Assembly: GCF_013141695.1 (NCBI RefSeq)
Contig: NZ_WHNY01000016.1
Coordinates: 108,972-172,971 of the forward strand
Length of the DNA stretch: 64,000 nt
Source of the DNA: Paenibacillus plantarum
GTDB lineage: Bacteria > Bacillota > Bacilli > Paenibacillales > NBRC-103111
Reading direction: 5' to 3'
Below, in pieces: positions 52,568 to 62,336 of the stretch. Position 1 is the stretch's first letter. Every line of letters starts with the position of its first letter. The position numbers were made by a program, and so were the translations under genes. The notes beneath the pieces are model-generated. The model ran no database searches, was not told the DNA's origin, and was given only the letters and a program-made list of their open reading frames with translations.

Positions 52568-53782
52568 CTAAGCTTTAACCAGTTGATTCATAACCATCAC
52601 GGCAGCTCCAATGGCTAATGCTTCATCACCAAGCTGTCCTTTGCTGAAAACAACCTGATAGGCGGGGTAATAATAAGTCTTACGAATCGCAACCTGCGTT
52701 GCTGTCTGGAAGAACAATTCCCCGCCTGTTATCAATGGCCCCCCGATGATCACTTTCTCCGGGTGCAAAATATTTAATAAATTCGCCAGGCCGATCCCGA
52801 AATAGGTCGCAGCCTCCGTCACGATCTCCACGGCTAGGGGATCATTTTTTTTGAGCGCCTCCATAATATGCTGGTAAGTAACCTGCTCTGGATCCTCAAC
52901 CATATGTACTAAAACGGTAGATTTCCCTTGTTTCAAGGCAGATTTTGCAGCCTTCTCTATCGCATACAGCGAAGCGTAAGATTCCAAAGCACCATAATTG
53001 CCAGCTTGGTTACGATGGGCAACACCATCGGTTTGAATGATCATTTGCCCCACAGAGCCTTCCATATCGACCGCCCCATAGATAACCTTGCCTTCTGATA
53101 CCATCGAGGAACGTAAGCCTACGCCAGCGTGAATATAAAGGAGATGCTTAAAACTCCGGGTCCGTTGGTGCCAGGATTCCGCCAGAATCGCTGTGTTCGC
53201 GCCATTGTCCAACAGTGCAGGAACTTGCAGTTCTTCACTCAACCACCTGCATATGTCCACATGTCTCCATCCACTCGCCGGGAAATAAGAGGGTTCCAGA
53301 ATAACTCCGGATACTCGGTCTACCGGTCCCACTGCTCCAATTCCTATTCCCAACACCTGCGAAGTTTCGATGCCATGGTGAGCTATCATGCGCTTCGCTT
53401 CCTGTACAATAAGGGGAAGCAGTACACCTGGAGTCATAACTTCTGTCATTGCCCAACTCTTCGTTTCCAGCTTGTTCATCCCTAGATCTACAAGTACGAG
53501 CTTGGACAAGGTTCTCGAGATTTCCAAACCAAATATATAAGCATAGGCCGGATTCTTCTCATACAAAATCGGCCTACGCCCGCCCGTAGATGCACCAAAG
53601 CCGGATTCTAATATAAGTCCCTGACTCGTTAACTCCTCTAGAAGTCGCGTTAAGGTCGAGACCGTCATACCGCTTTGGTCTAATAAATCTATTTTCGAAA
53701 CCGTCGTTTGACGTGTAATCAGCTCGTAAACTTCCTTGGCTTTACGGTTCGAAATTCGCTCTGTAATAACGTCTACATTCAA
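52568..53782 (-). CDS. ROK-family regulator lacking the zinc motif
   Basis: 404 aa. Winged helix at about 15-75 (TVSKIDLLDQSGMTVSTLTRLLEEL, read in parts), then STGGRRP, and a full ROK fold. The usual CxCGxxGCxE motif is absent: the corresponding segment reads GVAHRNQAGNYGALESYAS, with all cysteines lost but the Glu kept. A TTG start with GGAGG 9 nt upstream; a hairpin encloses this leader. It probably acts as a sugar-responsive repressor; the target is not evident because no sugar genes are next to it. Confidence 0.9.
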   Translation of the reverse strand: MNVDVITERISNRKAKEVYELITRQTTVSKIDLLDQSGMTVSTLTRLLEELTSQGLILESGFGASTGGRRPILYEKNPAYAYIFGLEISRTLSKLVLVDLGMNKLETKSWAMTEVMTPGVLLPLIVQEAKRMIAHHGIETSQVLGIGIGAVGPVDRVSGVILEPSYFPASGWRHVDICRWLSEELQVPALLDNGANTAILAESWHQRTRSFKHLLYIHAGVGLRSSMVSEGKVIYGAVDMEGSVGQMIIQTDGVAHRNQAGNYGALESYASLYAIEKAAKSALKQGKSTVLVHMVEDPEQVTYQHIMEALKKNDPLAVEIVTEAATYFGIGLANLLNILHPEKVIIGGPLITGGELFFQTATQVAIRKTYYYPAYQVVFSKGQLGDEALAIGAAVMVMNQLVKA

Positions 53783-53850
53783 AAGAAGCAGCCTCCAATG
53801 ATAATCTTTCTCATATGCTTCGCCATGAAGGAATCATTATCCTGCTTCTT
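53783..53850 (-). promoter_or_regulatory. Leader hairpin around the ROK ribosome binding site
   Basis: AAGAAGCAG (53783-53791) pairs with CTGCTTCTT (53842-53850), with an inner AATGAT/ATCATT stem. GGAGG of the ROK gene lies in the internal bulge, and the stem is followed by TTTG where the TTG start lies. It can work as a terminator for the methyltransferase gene or hide the ribosome binding site. Confidence 0.5.
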
Positions 53851-53859
53851 AGTGTATCC

Positions 53860-54576
53860 TTAGTCCTTGGAGCCAATCATTAGGGTGTAACCCATATAAG
53901 GATGATACTTGTTGACCAGCTCATCATACCGAGCCGTGATCTGCCATACACGGGGATCCATGAAGGATTGTCGATCAGATAAATGAACAGGATCTGGATG
54001 CTGAACCTGATCTTCGAACATCGTTAATGGGAAGGGATGGATGCCTGTCGAAGTGACGGTACTGAATTTATTGCTCTCCAGCAGATCTTGCCACTCTTCC
54101 AGCTTATAGATCTTACTCACCCCATAGAAGCTGCATAACGCCCTATGAATGCCTGTTGTCATATCTTTTACTTTAATCACTTCACGGTCATATAGCTTTC
54201 CTTCTGGTTTTAATACCCGATAGTACTCCGACACAGCTTTCTGAGCGTCTGCGAAGTTCGTAACAGATTCCACCATCACGACATCGAAAGAATCTGCATC
54301 GAATGGCAGCTGACAAACATCACCAATCAGGAATTTCACCTGGGTCCCCTGTTTCTCCGCTCTGATCTTGGCTTTGTTGATCATCTCCGGACGTATATCG
54401 ATGGCGGTGACATCACAGCCCTGCTCTGCCAAATAACAGGCTGTTCTACCTGTTCCGCAGCCAACTTCCAACACCTTTTTCCCTTTGTCGATCGGATATT
54501 TCTTCAGTTGCTCAATGGTTTCTCCAAATCCCCCGGGATGTGCGTTTCCTATCCCGAGCTTCGCTAACATATCCAA
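53860..54576 (-). CDS. Class I SAM-dependent methyltransferase
   Basis: 238 aa. Motif I VLEVGCGTGRTACYLAEQG near residue 38, motif II acidic IDIRPEM, motif III region IGDVCQLPFDADSFDVVMVE and motif IV RVLKPEGKLYDRE. The N-terminus LAKLGIGNAHPGGF is typical of a Firmicute methyltransferase family of unknown substrate. A TTG at 54576 has AAGGG 10 nt upstream; the ATG two codons later is an alternative. It is 77 nt upstream of the ROK gene on the same strand. Confidence 0.85.
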   Translation of the reverse strand: MDMLAKLGIGNAHPGGFGETIEQLKKYPIDKGKKVLEVGCGTGRTACYLAEQGCDVTAIDIRPEMINKAKIRAEKQGTQVKFLIGDVCQLPFDADSFDVVMVESVTNFADAQKAVSEYYRVLKPEGKLYDREVIKVKDMTTGIHRALCSFYGVSKIYKLEEWQDLLESNKFSTVTSTGIHPFPLTMFEDQVQHPDPVHLSDRQSFMDPRVWQITARYDELVNKYHPYMGYTLMIGSKD

Positions 54577-54820
54577 GTAATCGATAGCCCTTACACCTCC
54601 GCAATGGCATTACGTTCTTTTTCTACCATATGGAAGGCTACTGTCACTTGTTCAACTTCTCGCTATCTTTTTACAAAAACAGGCGCTAGCCCAAAAGTCG
54701 TGATTATCCCTATAGATTTAGGCGAAACACCCAAGCAAATCGTGACATCTCTCCATAGGATAGTATTGTCTCTCATTCGCTTCTGCGGAAGAGCATTCCT
54801 AGAGATGGGGGGTGACATAA

Positions 54821-54937
54821 ATGGGTGTTGCTGTAGGTGCTGGTTCTTGTGCAGGTTTTGGTGGTACGTCGTCCGCTGCAGTTGTTCTTGTTCTGTTCGT
54901 TCTGCTTGTTATCGTAACAATGACTTTTGTTTGGTAA
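54821..54937 (+). CDS. YjcZ-family-like sporulation membrane peptide
   Basis: 38 aa: MGVAVGAGSCAGFGGTSSAA followed by a hydrophobic helix VVLVLFVLLVIVTMTFVW. It has the same layout as the YjcZ-like gene at 39150 (Gly/Ser/Ala head with a Cys near position 10, single span, aromatic end). GGGGGGTGA lies 5 nt before the ATG. It is followed by a terminator. Confidence 0.82.
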   Translation: MGVAVGAGSCAGFGGTSSAAVVLVLFVLLVIVTMTFVW

Positions 54938-54961
54938 TTAGTCATAGATGCCCGCAAACAA

Positions 54962-54996
54962 AAGGAGCCAAGACTCATTGCTGAGTCTGGCTCCTT
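54962..54996. terminator. Bidirectional terminator
   Basis: AAGGAGCC and AGACTCA pair with TGAGTCT and GGCTCCTT (15 bp with one bulged A). A TTTTG tail follows on the minus strand and TTCT on the plus strand. It serves the solute-binding-protein gene and the YjcZ-like gene. Confidence 0.8.
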
Positions 54997-55010
54997 CTAC
55001 ATAGAACGTT

Positions 55011-56561
55011 TTATTTCTTCGAAGCTGCTAAGAAAGCATCCAATTGCTTTTGCTTTTCAGCAATGATTTTATCAATGCCTGCTGCTTTCATTTTATCTTG
55101 ATATTTCGGCAAGGAAGCATCCATATCCACAGAACCCGTATCCATCGCTGCATCGAATTCTTTACCTACGTTAACTGCGGCAGCCACTTGTGTTTTAACT
55201 GGCTCGGAGTCGAACGTAAAGCCTAGACCTGGTGATTTTTTGCCCGATTTATTGAACTCTTTGAATTTATCCCATTTCTGTGGATCTTCATTATCGTATA
55301 GGTAGTTCAAGAATTGGTTACCGAACTGCCATGCAGCACCTGGAGCATAATTTTTGCCTGCGTCTGTTGCTTTAATAATGTTGTCCGACACTTTCGTGTA
55401 GTGCGTACCTTCGATACCGAAGTTGATCAAATTGTTCAATTGTTTATCCGTGTGCAAAAGGTTAATCACCATCATCGTACGAGCTGGATCCTTGGAAGTT
55501 ACGGAAATACCCAACATGGAACCCGCTGTGTCGCCAGTGGAAATGGTACGTGGTGTCAGCTCGATTTGACCAAGCTTGCCTACCAAGTTCGTTGCATTCG
55601 CAAGCTCACTATCTTTACCTGGTTTCAAAGAAGAAGTAATCATGAACACATTACCAGACTTCAAAGCATCTTGACCCGACAATTGTGTCGTAGCCGCATC
55701 CTTATTGATATATCCTTTTTGCATAAAATCACGTGTTAATTTCAAAATTTCCTTATAACGCGGTTGATCCCATTTAGGAATCACTTTTGTATCTGTGCCA
55801 TCTTTCATAATCACACCTGGAATTGTGCTGTCACCCAGATAGTCATACTGCGCCAAATAGTGTGCATTTAGGTTATCCCCGTCGCGAAGGAAGAAAGCTG
55901 TCATTTCTGGCTTTTTCTCTTTGACTGTTTTTAGTACATTAGCCAGATCTGCCATCGTCTTCACAGTCGTCATATCAATGCCTAATTCTTTGGCAATATC
56001 GGCACGATACACAACCCCACCGGAAGCTGCGAGTTCTTTATTCGTTGGAACACCATAGTTTTTGCCGTTGATTTTAGCACCTTGCAAGAACGCTGGATCC
56101 AAGGAGTCTGTGATTCCTTTTCCATATTGCCCAATCAAATCATTCAGCGGCATCAACGCGCCTTTACCCACATTGACAGCGTGACCATTCCATTGTGCTG
56201 TGAAAAGGATATCGAACTCTTCACGGGAAGCGATCATTAAGTTCGTTTTGTTATCCCATTGACCCCAGTCGATTGGCATTAATTTGATCGTTGCATTGAT
56301 TTTTTCTTTCAAAACCTTGTTCATAGCGTCTTCTACTTTAGCTTGATCCGGTTGTGGTGTACCAGGGTAGACTAGTTTCACTTCATAAGGCTTCAAATCC
56401 GTTGTAGCTGCTTTCGTCGCAGCAGGCGCTGTACTTGTTGCTGGTGCTGCTGTAGCACTTGCTGCAGGCTCTGGTGTGCTCTTCGAACAGCCCGCCAAGG
56501 TGAGTGATAACGAAAACGTTAGGGTAAGAAGTGCAAGAGTGCTTTTTTTCAAAGCTTTCAT
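55011..56561 (-). CDS. Extracellular solute-binding lipoprotein (LplA-type)
   Basis: 516 aa. Lipoprotein signal with lipobox LAGC near residue 24, Ala/Thr-rich linker, then an LplA/YtcQ-type oligosaccharide-binding fold (VKLVYPGTPQPDQAKVEDAM, LMPIDWGQWDNKTNLMIASREEFD, TDKQLNNLINFGIEGTHY, each read in parts). The ATG at 56561 follows GGGAGG at 9 nt. It is the last gene of the transporter set LplB-LplC-LplA on the minus strand. These systems import pectin- or xylan-derived oligosaccharides in Paenibacillus and Bacillus; the sugar here is not shown. Confidence 0.93.
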   Translation of the reverse strand: MKALKKSTLALLTLTFSLSLTLAGCSKSTPEPAASATAAPATSTAPAATKAATTDLKPYEVKLVYPGTPQPDQAKVEDAMNKVLKEKINATIKLMPIDWGQWDNKTNLMIASREEFDILFTAQWNGHAVNVGKGALMPLNDLIGQYGKGITDSLDPAFLQGAKINGKNYGVPTNKELAASGGVVYRADIAKELGIDMTTVKTMADLANVLKTVKEKKPEMTAFFLRDGDNLNAHYLAQYDYLGDSTIPGVIMKDGTDTKVIPKWDQPRYKEILKLTRDFMQKGYINKDAATTQLSGQDALKSGNVFMITSSLKPGKDSELANATNLVGKLGQIELTPRTISTGDTAGSMLGISVTSKDPARTMMVINLLHTDKQLNNLINFGIEGTHYTKVSDNIIKATDAGKNYAPGAAWQFGNQFLNYLYDNEDPQKWDKFKEFNKSGKKSPGLGFTFDSEPVKTQVAAAVNVGKEFDAAMDTGSVDMDASLPKYQDKMKAAGIDKIIAEKQKQLDAFLAASKK

Positions 56562-56635
56562 TGATGGATTGCCTCCCTTTATCTCAATTCTTCTTCTATG
56601 CTAAACCAGTCTACACTGGTACAAGCCTTGGTTAA

Positions 56636-57580
56636 CTATCCTTTTATTGCACCAACCGTTAGGCCTTTCTTAAAATACTTCTGGAAGAATGGATACGCGA
56701 ACACGATCGGTCCAATTCCTAGTACAGCCATCGCCATACGGACTGTTTCCGTTGGTAGTTGTAGCATGCCCCCTGCTTGGGATAAACCTTGACTTGCCTG
56801 CACATTCGAAGTTAAGAACTGAATATCCAGCATTGTTTTGTACATCATGAACTGTAGATTGATGTTTTTGCTGCCAGAAATGAACACCAGACTCAGGAAC
56901 CAGTCATTCCAATAGTTCAGCACCTGAAACAAACCAACGGAAGCTAATACCGGTAAGGAGAGTGGAATAATGATTTGACTGAAAATCCGAACCTCACCGG
57001 CTCCATCAATCTTCGCTGCTTCGATTAAGGGCATCGGAATTGAATTCGCAAAGAATGTCCGAAGCAATAGGACGAAGAAGGCCGAGACTAGCAAGGGCAG
57101 CATAAGTGCTGCGATCGTATTTTTCAAGTCCAGCATCTGGGTATAGACAAGATACCATGGAACGAGCCCACCATTGAATAACATCGTGAAAAACATGAAG
57201 AAGGAGAAGAAACTTCGATGTGGAAAATCACTTCGCGAGATCGGATACGCATACAGTGACATCATCACTAAACTAATCGCTGTTCCAACCGTTGCTAGAA
57301 AGACTGAGATTCCGAAGGAGCGTAAGATTTGGTGCCAATCCTTGAACATGAACTTATACGCTTCCAAACTCCAAGCTTCAGGTATGAAATTGTAGCCATG
57401 TATGAGAACTCCCTTTTCATCTGAAAAGGATACGATGATAACCAACACCAGAGGCATTATACAAGCTGCGGTATAAATCCAGAAGAACACGTTAACCAAC
57501 AAATTCGCTGTAGGCGTTAATTCATTTGGTCCTCGTTTCCTGGCTATCCGTTGTTTACGTACTGAAATTGCTTCACTCAT
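56636..57580 (-). CDS. ABC transporter permease, LplC/YtcP type
   Basis: 314 aa with six predicted membrane spans. EAA loop: EAAKIDGAGEVRIFSQIIIP near residue 185. The C-terminal AYPFFQKYFKKGLTVGAIKG is the usual end of this subfamily. The ATG at 57580 has AAGGAG 8 nt upstream; an in-frame GTG three codons earlier is too close to the site. It forms the channel with the LplB-type partner encoded 15 nt upstream. Confidence 0.94.
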   Translation of the reverse strand: MSEAISVRKQRIARKRGPNELTPTANLLVNVFFWIYTAACIMPLVLVIIVSFSDEKGVLIHGYNFIPEAWSLEAYKFMFKDWHQILRSFGISVFLATVGTAISLVMMSLYAYPISRSDFPHRSFFSFFMFFTMLFNGGLVPWYLVYTQMLDLKNTIAALMLPLLVSAFFVLLLRTFFANSIPMPLIEAAKIDGAGEVRIFSQIIIPLSLPVLASVGLFQVLNYWNDWFLSLVFISGSKNINLQFMMYKTMLDIQFLTSNVQASQGLSQAGGMLQLPTETVRMAMAVLGIGPIVFAYPFFQKYFKKGLTVGAIKG

Positions 57581-57595
57581 GACAGCCACTCCTTC

Positions 57596-58579
57596 TTAAA
57601 ATAGTGCGTTCTCTTTGCTTACTTTTCTTACAAATAAGTTCGTAACTAGAACAAGTAGGAAACCTACAACGGCTTGGTACAAGCCTGCTGCCGATGACAT
57701 TCCGATATCCCCCATCGTCAGGAACGTTTGATACACATACGTATCAATAACTTGTGTGGTCGGAAATAAAGCGCCTGCATTTTTGGTTACTTGGAAGAAT
57801 AGGCCGAAGTCCGCATAGAAAATTCTACCTACTTGAAGCAGTGTCATCGTGATCATGACCGGCATGATCAGCGGAATCGTAATCCGTTTAACTTGCTGCC
57901 ATTTATTTGCTCCATCGATTAATGCCGCTTCATAATATTCATGATCAATCCCAATAATGGCTGCCATATAGATGACCGTATAGTACCCAAGATTTTTCCA
58001 TGTGTTCACAATCGGTAGAATGACCGTCCAATATTTCGACTCCGTATACCAGTCAATCGGCTCTATGCCTAATTTAGGCAGGAGCACCGTATTCACGAAA
58101 CCATGCTCAGCTCCCAAGAAAGCATATACCAGATAGGCTACACACACCATGGAGAGAAAGAAGGGCAGAAACATCGTGCTTTGATGAAACTTCGATAGAA
58201 ATTTGCTGCGCATCTCATTAAACATAATAGCCATTGCAACAGCGATTACCAAATTCAATACGATGAAAACCAGATTATACGAGATCGTATTTCGAGTAAT
58301 GACCCACGCAACCTCACTAGAGAACAAATACTTGAAATTATCGAAGCCCACCCATGGACTTCCTAGAATCCCTTTTGTGTAATTCACATTTTTAAAAGCA
58401 ATCAGAACGCCCGCCATTGGAATGTAGTTGTTAATGATGAGCAGCAGTGCTGCTGGTGCCATCATCACATAGAAGATCCAGTATTTGCGAACCGTCCATA
58501 GAAAATTTGATTGAACCCTAGTTCGTTTCGTAGTACGTATAGGGGCTGCCTGCGCTGCCGTATTTGACGTATCGTTCAT
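57596..58579 (-). CDS. ABC transporter permease, LplB type
   Basis: 327 aa, six predicted spans after a basic N-terminus. EAA loop: EAALIDGANKWQQVKRITIP near residue 222. GGGGAG lies 11 nt before the ATG. First gene of the transporter operon, separated from yesN by a terminator, so it should have its own promoter activated by the YesN regulator. Confidence 0.94.
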   Translation of the reverse strand: MNDTSNTAAQAAPIRTTKRTRVQSNFLWTVRKYWIFYVMMAPAALLLIINNYIPMAGVLIAFKNVNYTKGILGSPWVGFDNFKYLFSSEVAWVITRNTISYNLVFIVLNLVIAVAMAIMFNEMRSKFLSKFHQSTMFLPFFLSMVCVAYLVYAFLGAEHGFVNTVLLPKLGIEPIDWYTESKYWTVILPIVNTWKNLGYYTVIYMAAIIGIDHEYYEAALIDGANKWQQVKRITIPLIMPVMITMTLLQVGRIFYADFGLFFQVTKNAGALFPTTQVIDTYVYQTFLTMGDIGMSSAAGLYQAVVGFLLVLVTNLFVRKVSKENALF

Positions 58580-58736
58580 CGTTTATTTTGCTCCCCTCTC
58601 CATTCAATCCGCTTGCTTCCTCTCTCTTATAGGTTCATTGTAAATTGTTTGGAAATAAATCTCTATCTGCGTAGTGACCGAATAAGCACTTCTGTGACAT
58701 TCGTCTAGACGTTGCCATCTCTCCCTGAAAACACAA

Positions 58737-58764
58737 AAAAGCTACCCATTCTTGGGTAGCTTTT
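58737..58764. terminator. Bidirectional terminator between yesN-like and lplB-like genes
   Basis: AAAAGCTACCC and GGGTAGCTTTT, 11-bp stem with a 6-nt loop; A/T runs on both sides. The surrounding gap 58580-58816 shows no gene. Confidence 0.85.
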
Positions 58765-58816
58765 CCATACCATCTTATGTTGTTCAGTACCCCTGAACCC
58801 ATGCCTCAGAACCTCT

Positions 58817-60421
58817 TCAGCCCTGAAAGTTCTTTCGATACTCCTGAGGCGAAAGTCCTGAATACTTCTTAAACATTTTCGCGAAAAAGGAAAAGTGCGA
58901 ATATCCCGTTTGCTCCGCTACATAGCTGATCTTATCGTTGGTTTCCGCAAGCAGCTTCATTGCTTTCTCCATCCGAACCTTCAAACTGTACTCCGAGATG
59001 GAAAGCCCCGTTTCTTTCTTAAATAAACGCGATAAATAGGCTGGGTTGAGAAACACAGAAGCCGCCAATTCCTCTCTGCTGAGCTCTTCCTCCATATGTT
59101 CGTCAATGTACTGGCATACCTTCGCAGTAACCGCTGAGACGCCTTTCAGATGGCTATTCATGTAGTCACAGCTTACGGTAGCGATTCGAACCGCCCAATT
59201 CCTCAGTTGATTTAAAGAACGCGTTGCGCTGCTATAGTCCTGTAGCTCTTGATGAGGGAGCATATCATGTACAGCTAATCCTTTTTTGTGCAAAACATGA
59301 TACACCACATGCAACAACCCATAATAGAAAGCCTCCACCGTTTCGGAGCCCACGTCATTAGTCTTCTGTAGACGATCAATATTCTCCTGTATGCGAGCTA
59401 CCAGCTCGGCTTTCTTCCCTGATTCAAGCAGCACGATCCAGTCGGAGAAGGTTGGCGCCTGCGGCTTGTTCATAAGCGGTTGATCCGTTTCATTGTCCAA
59501 AAGCACACAGTTACTTTTCGTCACATTGTTCCGCTCATTTTGAAAAAGATCCGCCACCTTCGCCGTTAGCTTAAGTAAAGGCGTTTGCTCGCCTACATAG
59601 CAGGACAAGCTGCACTGGAAATAACGGTGACAAGCACTAATATAAGCCTCACACTTCGCTTTGATGTCAGGTAGAGATAGTTCGCTTCCTTCACCTACAT
59701 ACAGAAGAACCAAAGATGAGCCATTCTCCTGAATCACACATCCAGCCTGCTCTACAACAATGATTTCAGCAGCCGCTTTCCTAATCGCATACTCCATAAT
59801 CTCTTCATCTCTTGCATTCAGGTCTTCCTTCCAATGCTCGACACTTATTAGGATAGGTAAGATCCTACTCGTCATATCCAAGGGAATTTCATACATCTGG
59901 AAATTGCGAGTCAATCGCTCCTCATTGGCAGGTATTTTCCCGCTCAACAGCTCCTGCCAAAACTTCTCAACCAACGTTGGCAGCTCATTGACCCAGTGAC
60001 TATAATACGTCTTATAGGTTTCATGAAAATCTAACTGCTCCTGATCTTCTTTAATCTTCTCAATGGCGAGCTTCACAATATCTTGCAATCGATCGTGATC
60101 CACTGGCTTTAAGACGTAATCAAAGCTCCCTAAACGAACAGCCTGCTGCGCATATTCGAAATTCGCATGACCCGTTAAGAAAATTGTCTCCGTTTGCGGC
60201 GAATGCATACGTACCCACTCCTGCAGCTGCAAGCCGTTGCTACCTGGCATTTCGATATCCGAAATCATGATATCAATTCGATTCTGAGATAACACCTGCT
60301 TTGCTTCATTCACATCCAGCGCTTCAAAAATCTGGCCAATCGGAAACGCCTCCCAATCGATCCCCACTGTGATTCCTTTTACCGCGATCTTCTCGTCGTC
60401 CACAACCAATAAGTTAAACAT
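58817..60421 (-). CDS. YesN-type response regulator (REC-AraC)
   Basis: 534 aa. Receiver at 1-120 with DDEK near residue 7, acceptor Asp in MISDIEMPGSNG near 56 and Lys in YVLKPVDHD. A long middle region links to a C-terminal AraC domain at about 430-530 (LSREELAASVFLNPAYLSRLFKKETG; ISYVAEQTGYSHFSFFAKMFK, read in parts). It overlaps the yesM-like gene end by 8 nt. It should activate the adjacent Lpl-type transporter when its kinase senses an oligosaccharide signal. Confidence 0.93.
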   Translation of the reverse strand: MFNLLVVDDEKIAVKGITVGIDWEAFPIGQIFEALDVNEAKQVLSQNRIDIMISDIEMPGSNGLQLQEWVRMHSPQTETIFLTGHANFEYAQQAVRLGSFDYVLKPVDHDRLQDIVKLAIEKIKEDQEQLDFHETYKTYYSHWVNELPTLVEKFWQELLSGKIPANEERLTRNFQMYEIPLDMTSRILPILISVEHWKEDLNARDEEIMEYAIRKAAAEIIVVEQAGCVIQENGSSLVLLYVGEGSELSLPDIKAKCEAYISACHRYFQCSLSCYVGEQTPLLKLTAKVADLFQNERNNVTKSNCVLLDNETDQPLMNKPQAPTFSDWIVLLESGKKAELVARIQENIDRLQKTNDVGSETVEAFYYGLLHVVYHVLHKKGLAVHDMLPHQELQDYSSATRSLNQLRNWAVRIATVSCDYMNSHLKGVSAVTAKVCQYIDEHMEEELSREELAASVFLNPAYLSRLFKKETGLSISEYSLKVRMEKAMKLLAETNDKISYVAEQTGYSHFSFFAKMFKKYSGLSPQEYRKNFQG

Positions 60422-62186
60422 CCTTTTCCGTCCCTTCCACAATGGGGGTGTGAAGCGGCAGCCTAATCTGAACCAAGGCCCCTCTCTCCGGCTTATTCAG
60501 AAATCTCAGCGCAACTCTGTTCCCATAATTCATTTGCAACCGATGCCGTACATTCCAAATCCCAAGGTGGTCATCACCCGATTGGTCCAAATACTGAGCT
60601 GAGTTTAATTGCTGCAGCATTTCTGGTTGAAATCCATTCCCGTTGTCACTAATCGACAAGAGAAAGAACTCCTCAGGAGCTTCAGGATCTTGCTCAGCTT
60701 TCACTTGAATGACATACGTACCGTACTGCTTCGTAAACCCATGGATCACGGCATTTTCTACAAACGGCTGTACAATAAGCGGAGGAATAGCGTATTGGCT
60801 GTATGTCTCTGGTAATTGAAGGTCAAACGTCAGATTGTCCGGATATCTCATGACTTGAATCTCCAAATAGTTGCGAATATGATCGATCTCATCCTTCAGT
60901 GTCATTGTTGTCCGATTCGTACGCATAATAAAACGGAAATAATCGGCCAGATGCAGTGACATCTTCTGAACGGATTTCGTATCTTTTAACGCCGCGAGGT
61001 TATAAATGATATTTAAACTGTTCATATAGAAGTGTGGATTAATCTGCACCTGCAAATGCTTGAATTCAGCCTGCTGTACGCGAATCTTCTCTTCATAGAC
61101 GGAAATCTTCAGATTCTCAATCTGATCCACCATGTTATTAAAAGTAGCGATCAGAAAGGCAAATTCCGTCGAACTGCCTTCATGTAACCTGACTGACAAT
61201 TCCCCTTGGGCAATCTTCCTCATACCTCGTATTAATTGCATCAACGGCTTGAATAAGATGCGTTGCACGTAGAGGAGATAGATACCTAGTACAAAGGCTC
61301 CGCCCAATGGTAAAAAGTAAATCAAAAGCTGCAAATATGGCAAATTCTGCAGCATATTTTTCTCGGCAATGATGAGTTCAAATTCTAATTCTGCATGTGA
61401 GGAAGCTTCCCGCACAATCAAAAACTGCTGATCAAGCTCCTTATCTTTGACAATTTGAAAGCCAGAGCTTTTGGGTGCAATTTGATCGCTGATGTTCTGA
61501 TACCTTTGTAACGGGAAATAGTTGTTTGCTAACGTTATCCCGTCTGGAGACACCACAGTGGTTCCTCCACCTTCGCCTGTGTCCCACTTACTTAGTGGCT
61601 CAACCATGCTGCTCATTTTAATGAGAATGCCGCCTGACAGCCCTGCGCCCAAATCCTTATTAATTTTCATCAAATAGTGGTCGCCGTTCGCTGCCTTCAT
61701 AATGAGCCAGTTGCCATTCGAGCTGTCATTCGGACGGCTCTTCGAATTTTCCACGATGAATTGTTTCACTGTCTGAACACGATCATAGTAATACGTATTT
61801 TCTCTCGTTGAAACTAACAGATCTTCAGTAGTAGCTGAGAAAACAAAAAACGTATTCACTAAGTTGTATATATCCAACTGTCGGGTTAACTTATTGAACA
61901 AGCGCTGCTTTGCTAGCACATAATCATCCGATTCCAAGGGGTACAAGTTCATATTAATCACATCAGGATCACTATAGAGATGAAACAAATAATTATCGAA
62001 TTCTTTGAGTGTATTATCCGTATCCTCCACGTACTGCTGCAGGAGCTTATTATAGTTTTGAGAAATTTGATCCCTCACCACATTCATGGAATACACATTA
62101 TTAAAGATCAAAAACAAAACCAAGGGAGCAACCACCAGCACAAACCCAATAAAAATCTTAAACCTTACCGAATTCACAATATTCAA
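60414..62186 (-). CDS. YesM-type sensor histidine kinase
   Basis: 590 aa. Membrane span near 10-30, a large extracellular dCache-like sensor (35-285), a second span near 290-310, HAMP (315-370). His_kinase domain with the phosphorylated His in QINPHFYMNSLNIIYNLA near residue 380, then HATPase_c (NAVIHGFTKQYG; DNGNGF). A TTG start with GGGGA only 4 nt upstream; a GTG three codons later is an alternative. It starts the two-gene sensor operon. Confidence 0.93.
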   Translation of the reverse strand: MNIVNSVRFKIFIGFVLVVAPLVLFLIFNNVYSMNVVRDQISQNYNKLLQQYVEDTDNTLKEFDNYLFHLYSDPDVINMNLYPLESDDYVLAKQRLFNKLTRQLDIYNLVNTFFVFSATTEDLLVSTRENTYYYDRVQTVKQFIVENSKSRPNDSSNGNWLIMKAANGDHYLMKINKDLGAGLSGGILIKMSSMVEPLSKWDTGEGGGTTVVSPDGITLANNYFPLQRYQNISDQIAPKSSGFQIVKDKELDQQFLIVREASSHAELEFELIIAEKNMLQNLPYLQLLIYFLPLGGAFVLGIYLLYVQRILFKPLMQLIRGMRKIAQGELSVRLHEGSSTEFAFLIATFNNMVDQIENLKISVYEEKIRVQQAEFKHLQVQINPHFYMNSLNIIYNLAALKDTKSVQKMSLHLADYFRFIMRTNRTTMTLKDEIDHIRNYLEIQVMRYPDNLTFDLQLPETYSQYAIPPLIVQPFVENAVIHGFTKQYGTYVIQVKAEQDPEAPEEFFLLSISDNGNGFQPEMLQQLNSAQYLDQSGDDHLGIWNVRHRLQMNYGNRVALRFLNKPERGALVQIRLPLHTPIVEGTEKDV

Positions 62187-62229
62187 AGGGTCCCCGCCTC
62201 ATACGTCATATTTGGGAATGAACTTCCAT

Positions 62230-62243
62230 TGTAAGCGTTCCCT
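62230..62243. promoter_or_regulatory. Partial cre-like site upstream of yesM-like gene
   Basis: TGTAAGCGTTCCCT matches TGWAANCGNTNWCA at 12 of 14 positions. It shares TGTAAGCG with the site at 4492. It lies 44 nt before the yesM-like start, so CcpA could block transcription there. Confidence 0.4.
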
Positions 62244-62336
62244 TCCTATTTTACTATCTGTAAAACACATATACATAGCATTTTAGATACAAAGTGTACG
62301 AAGCACATCGATCCCTCTTCTGTTCCGAAAGTGAAC

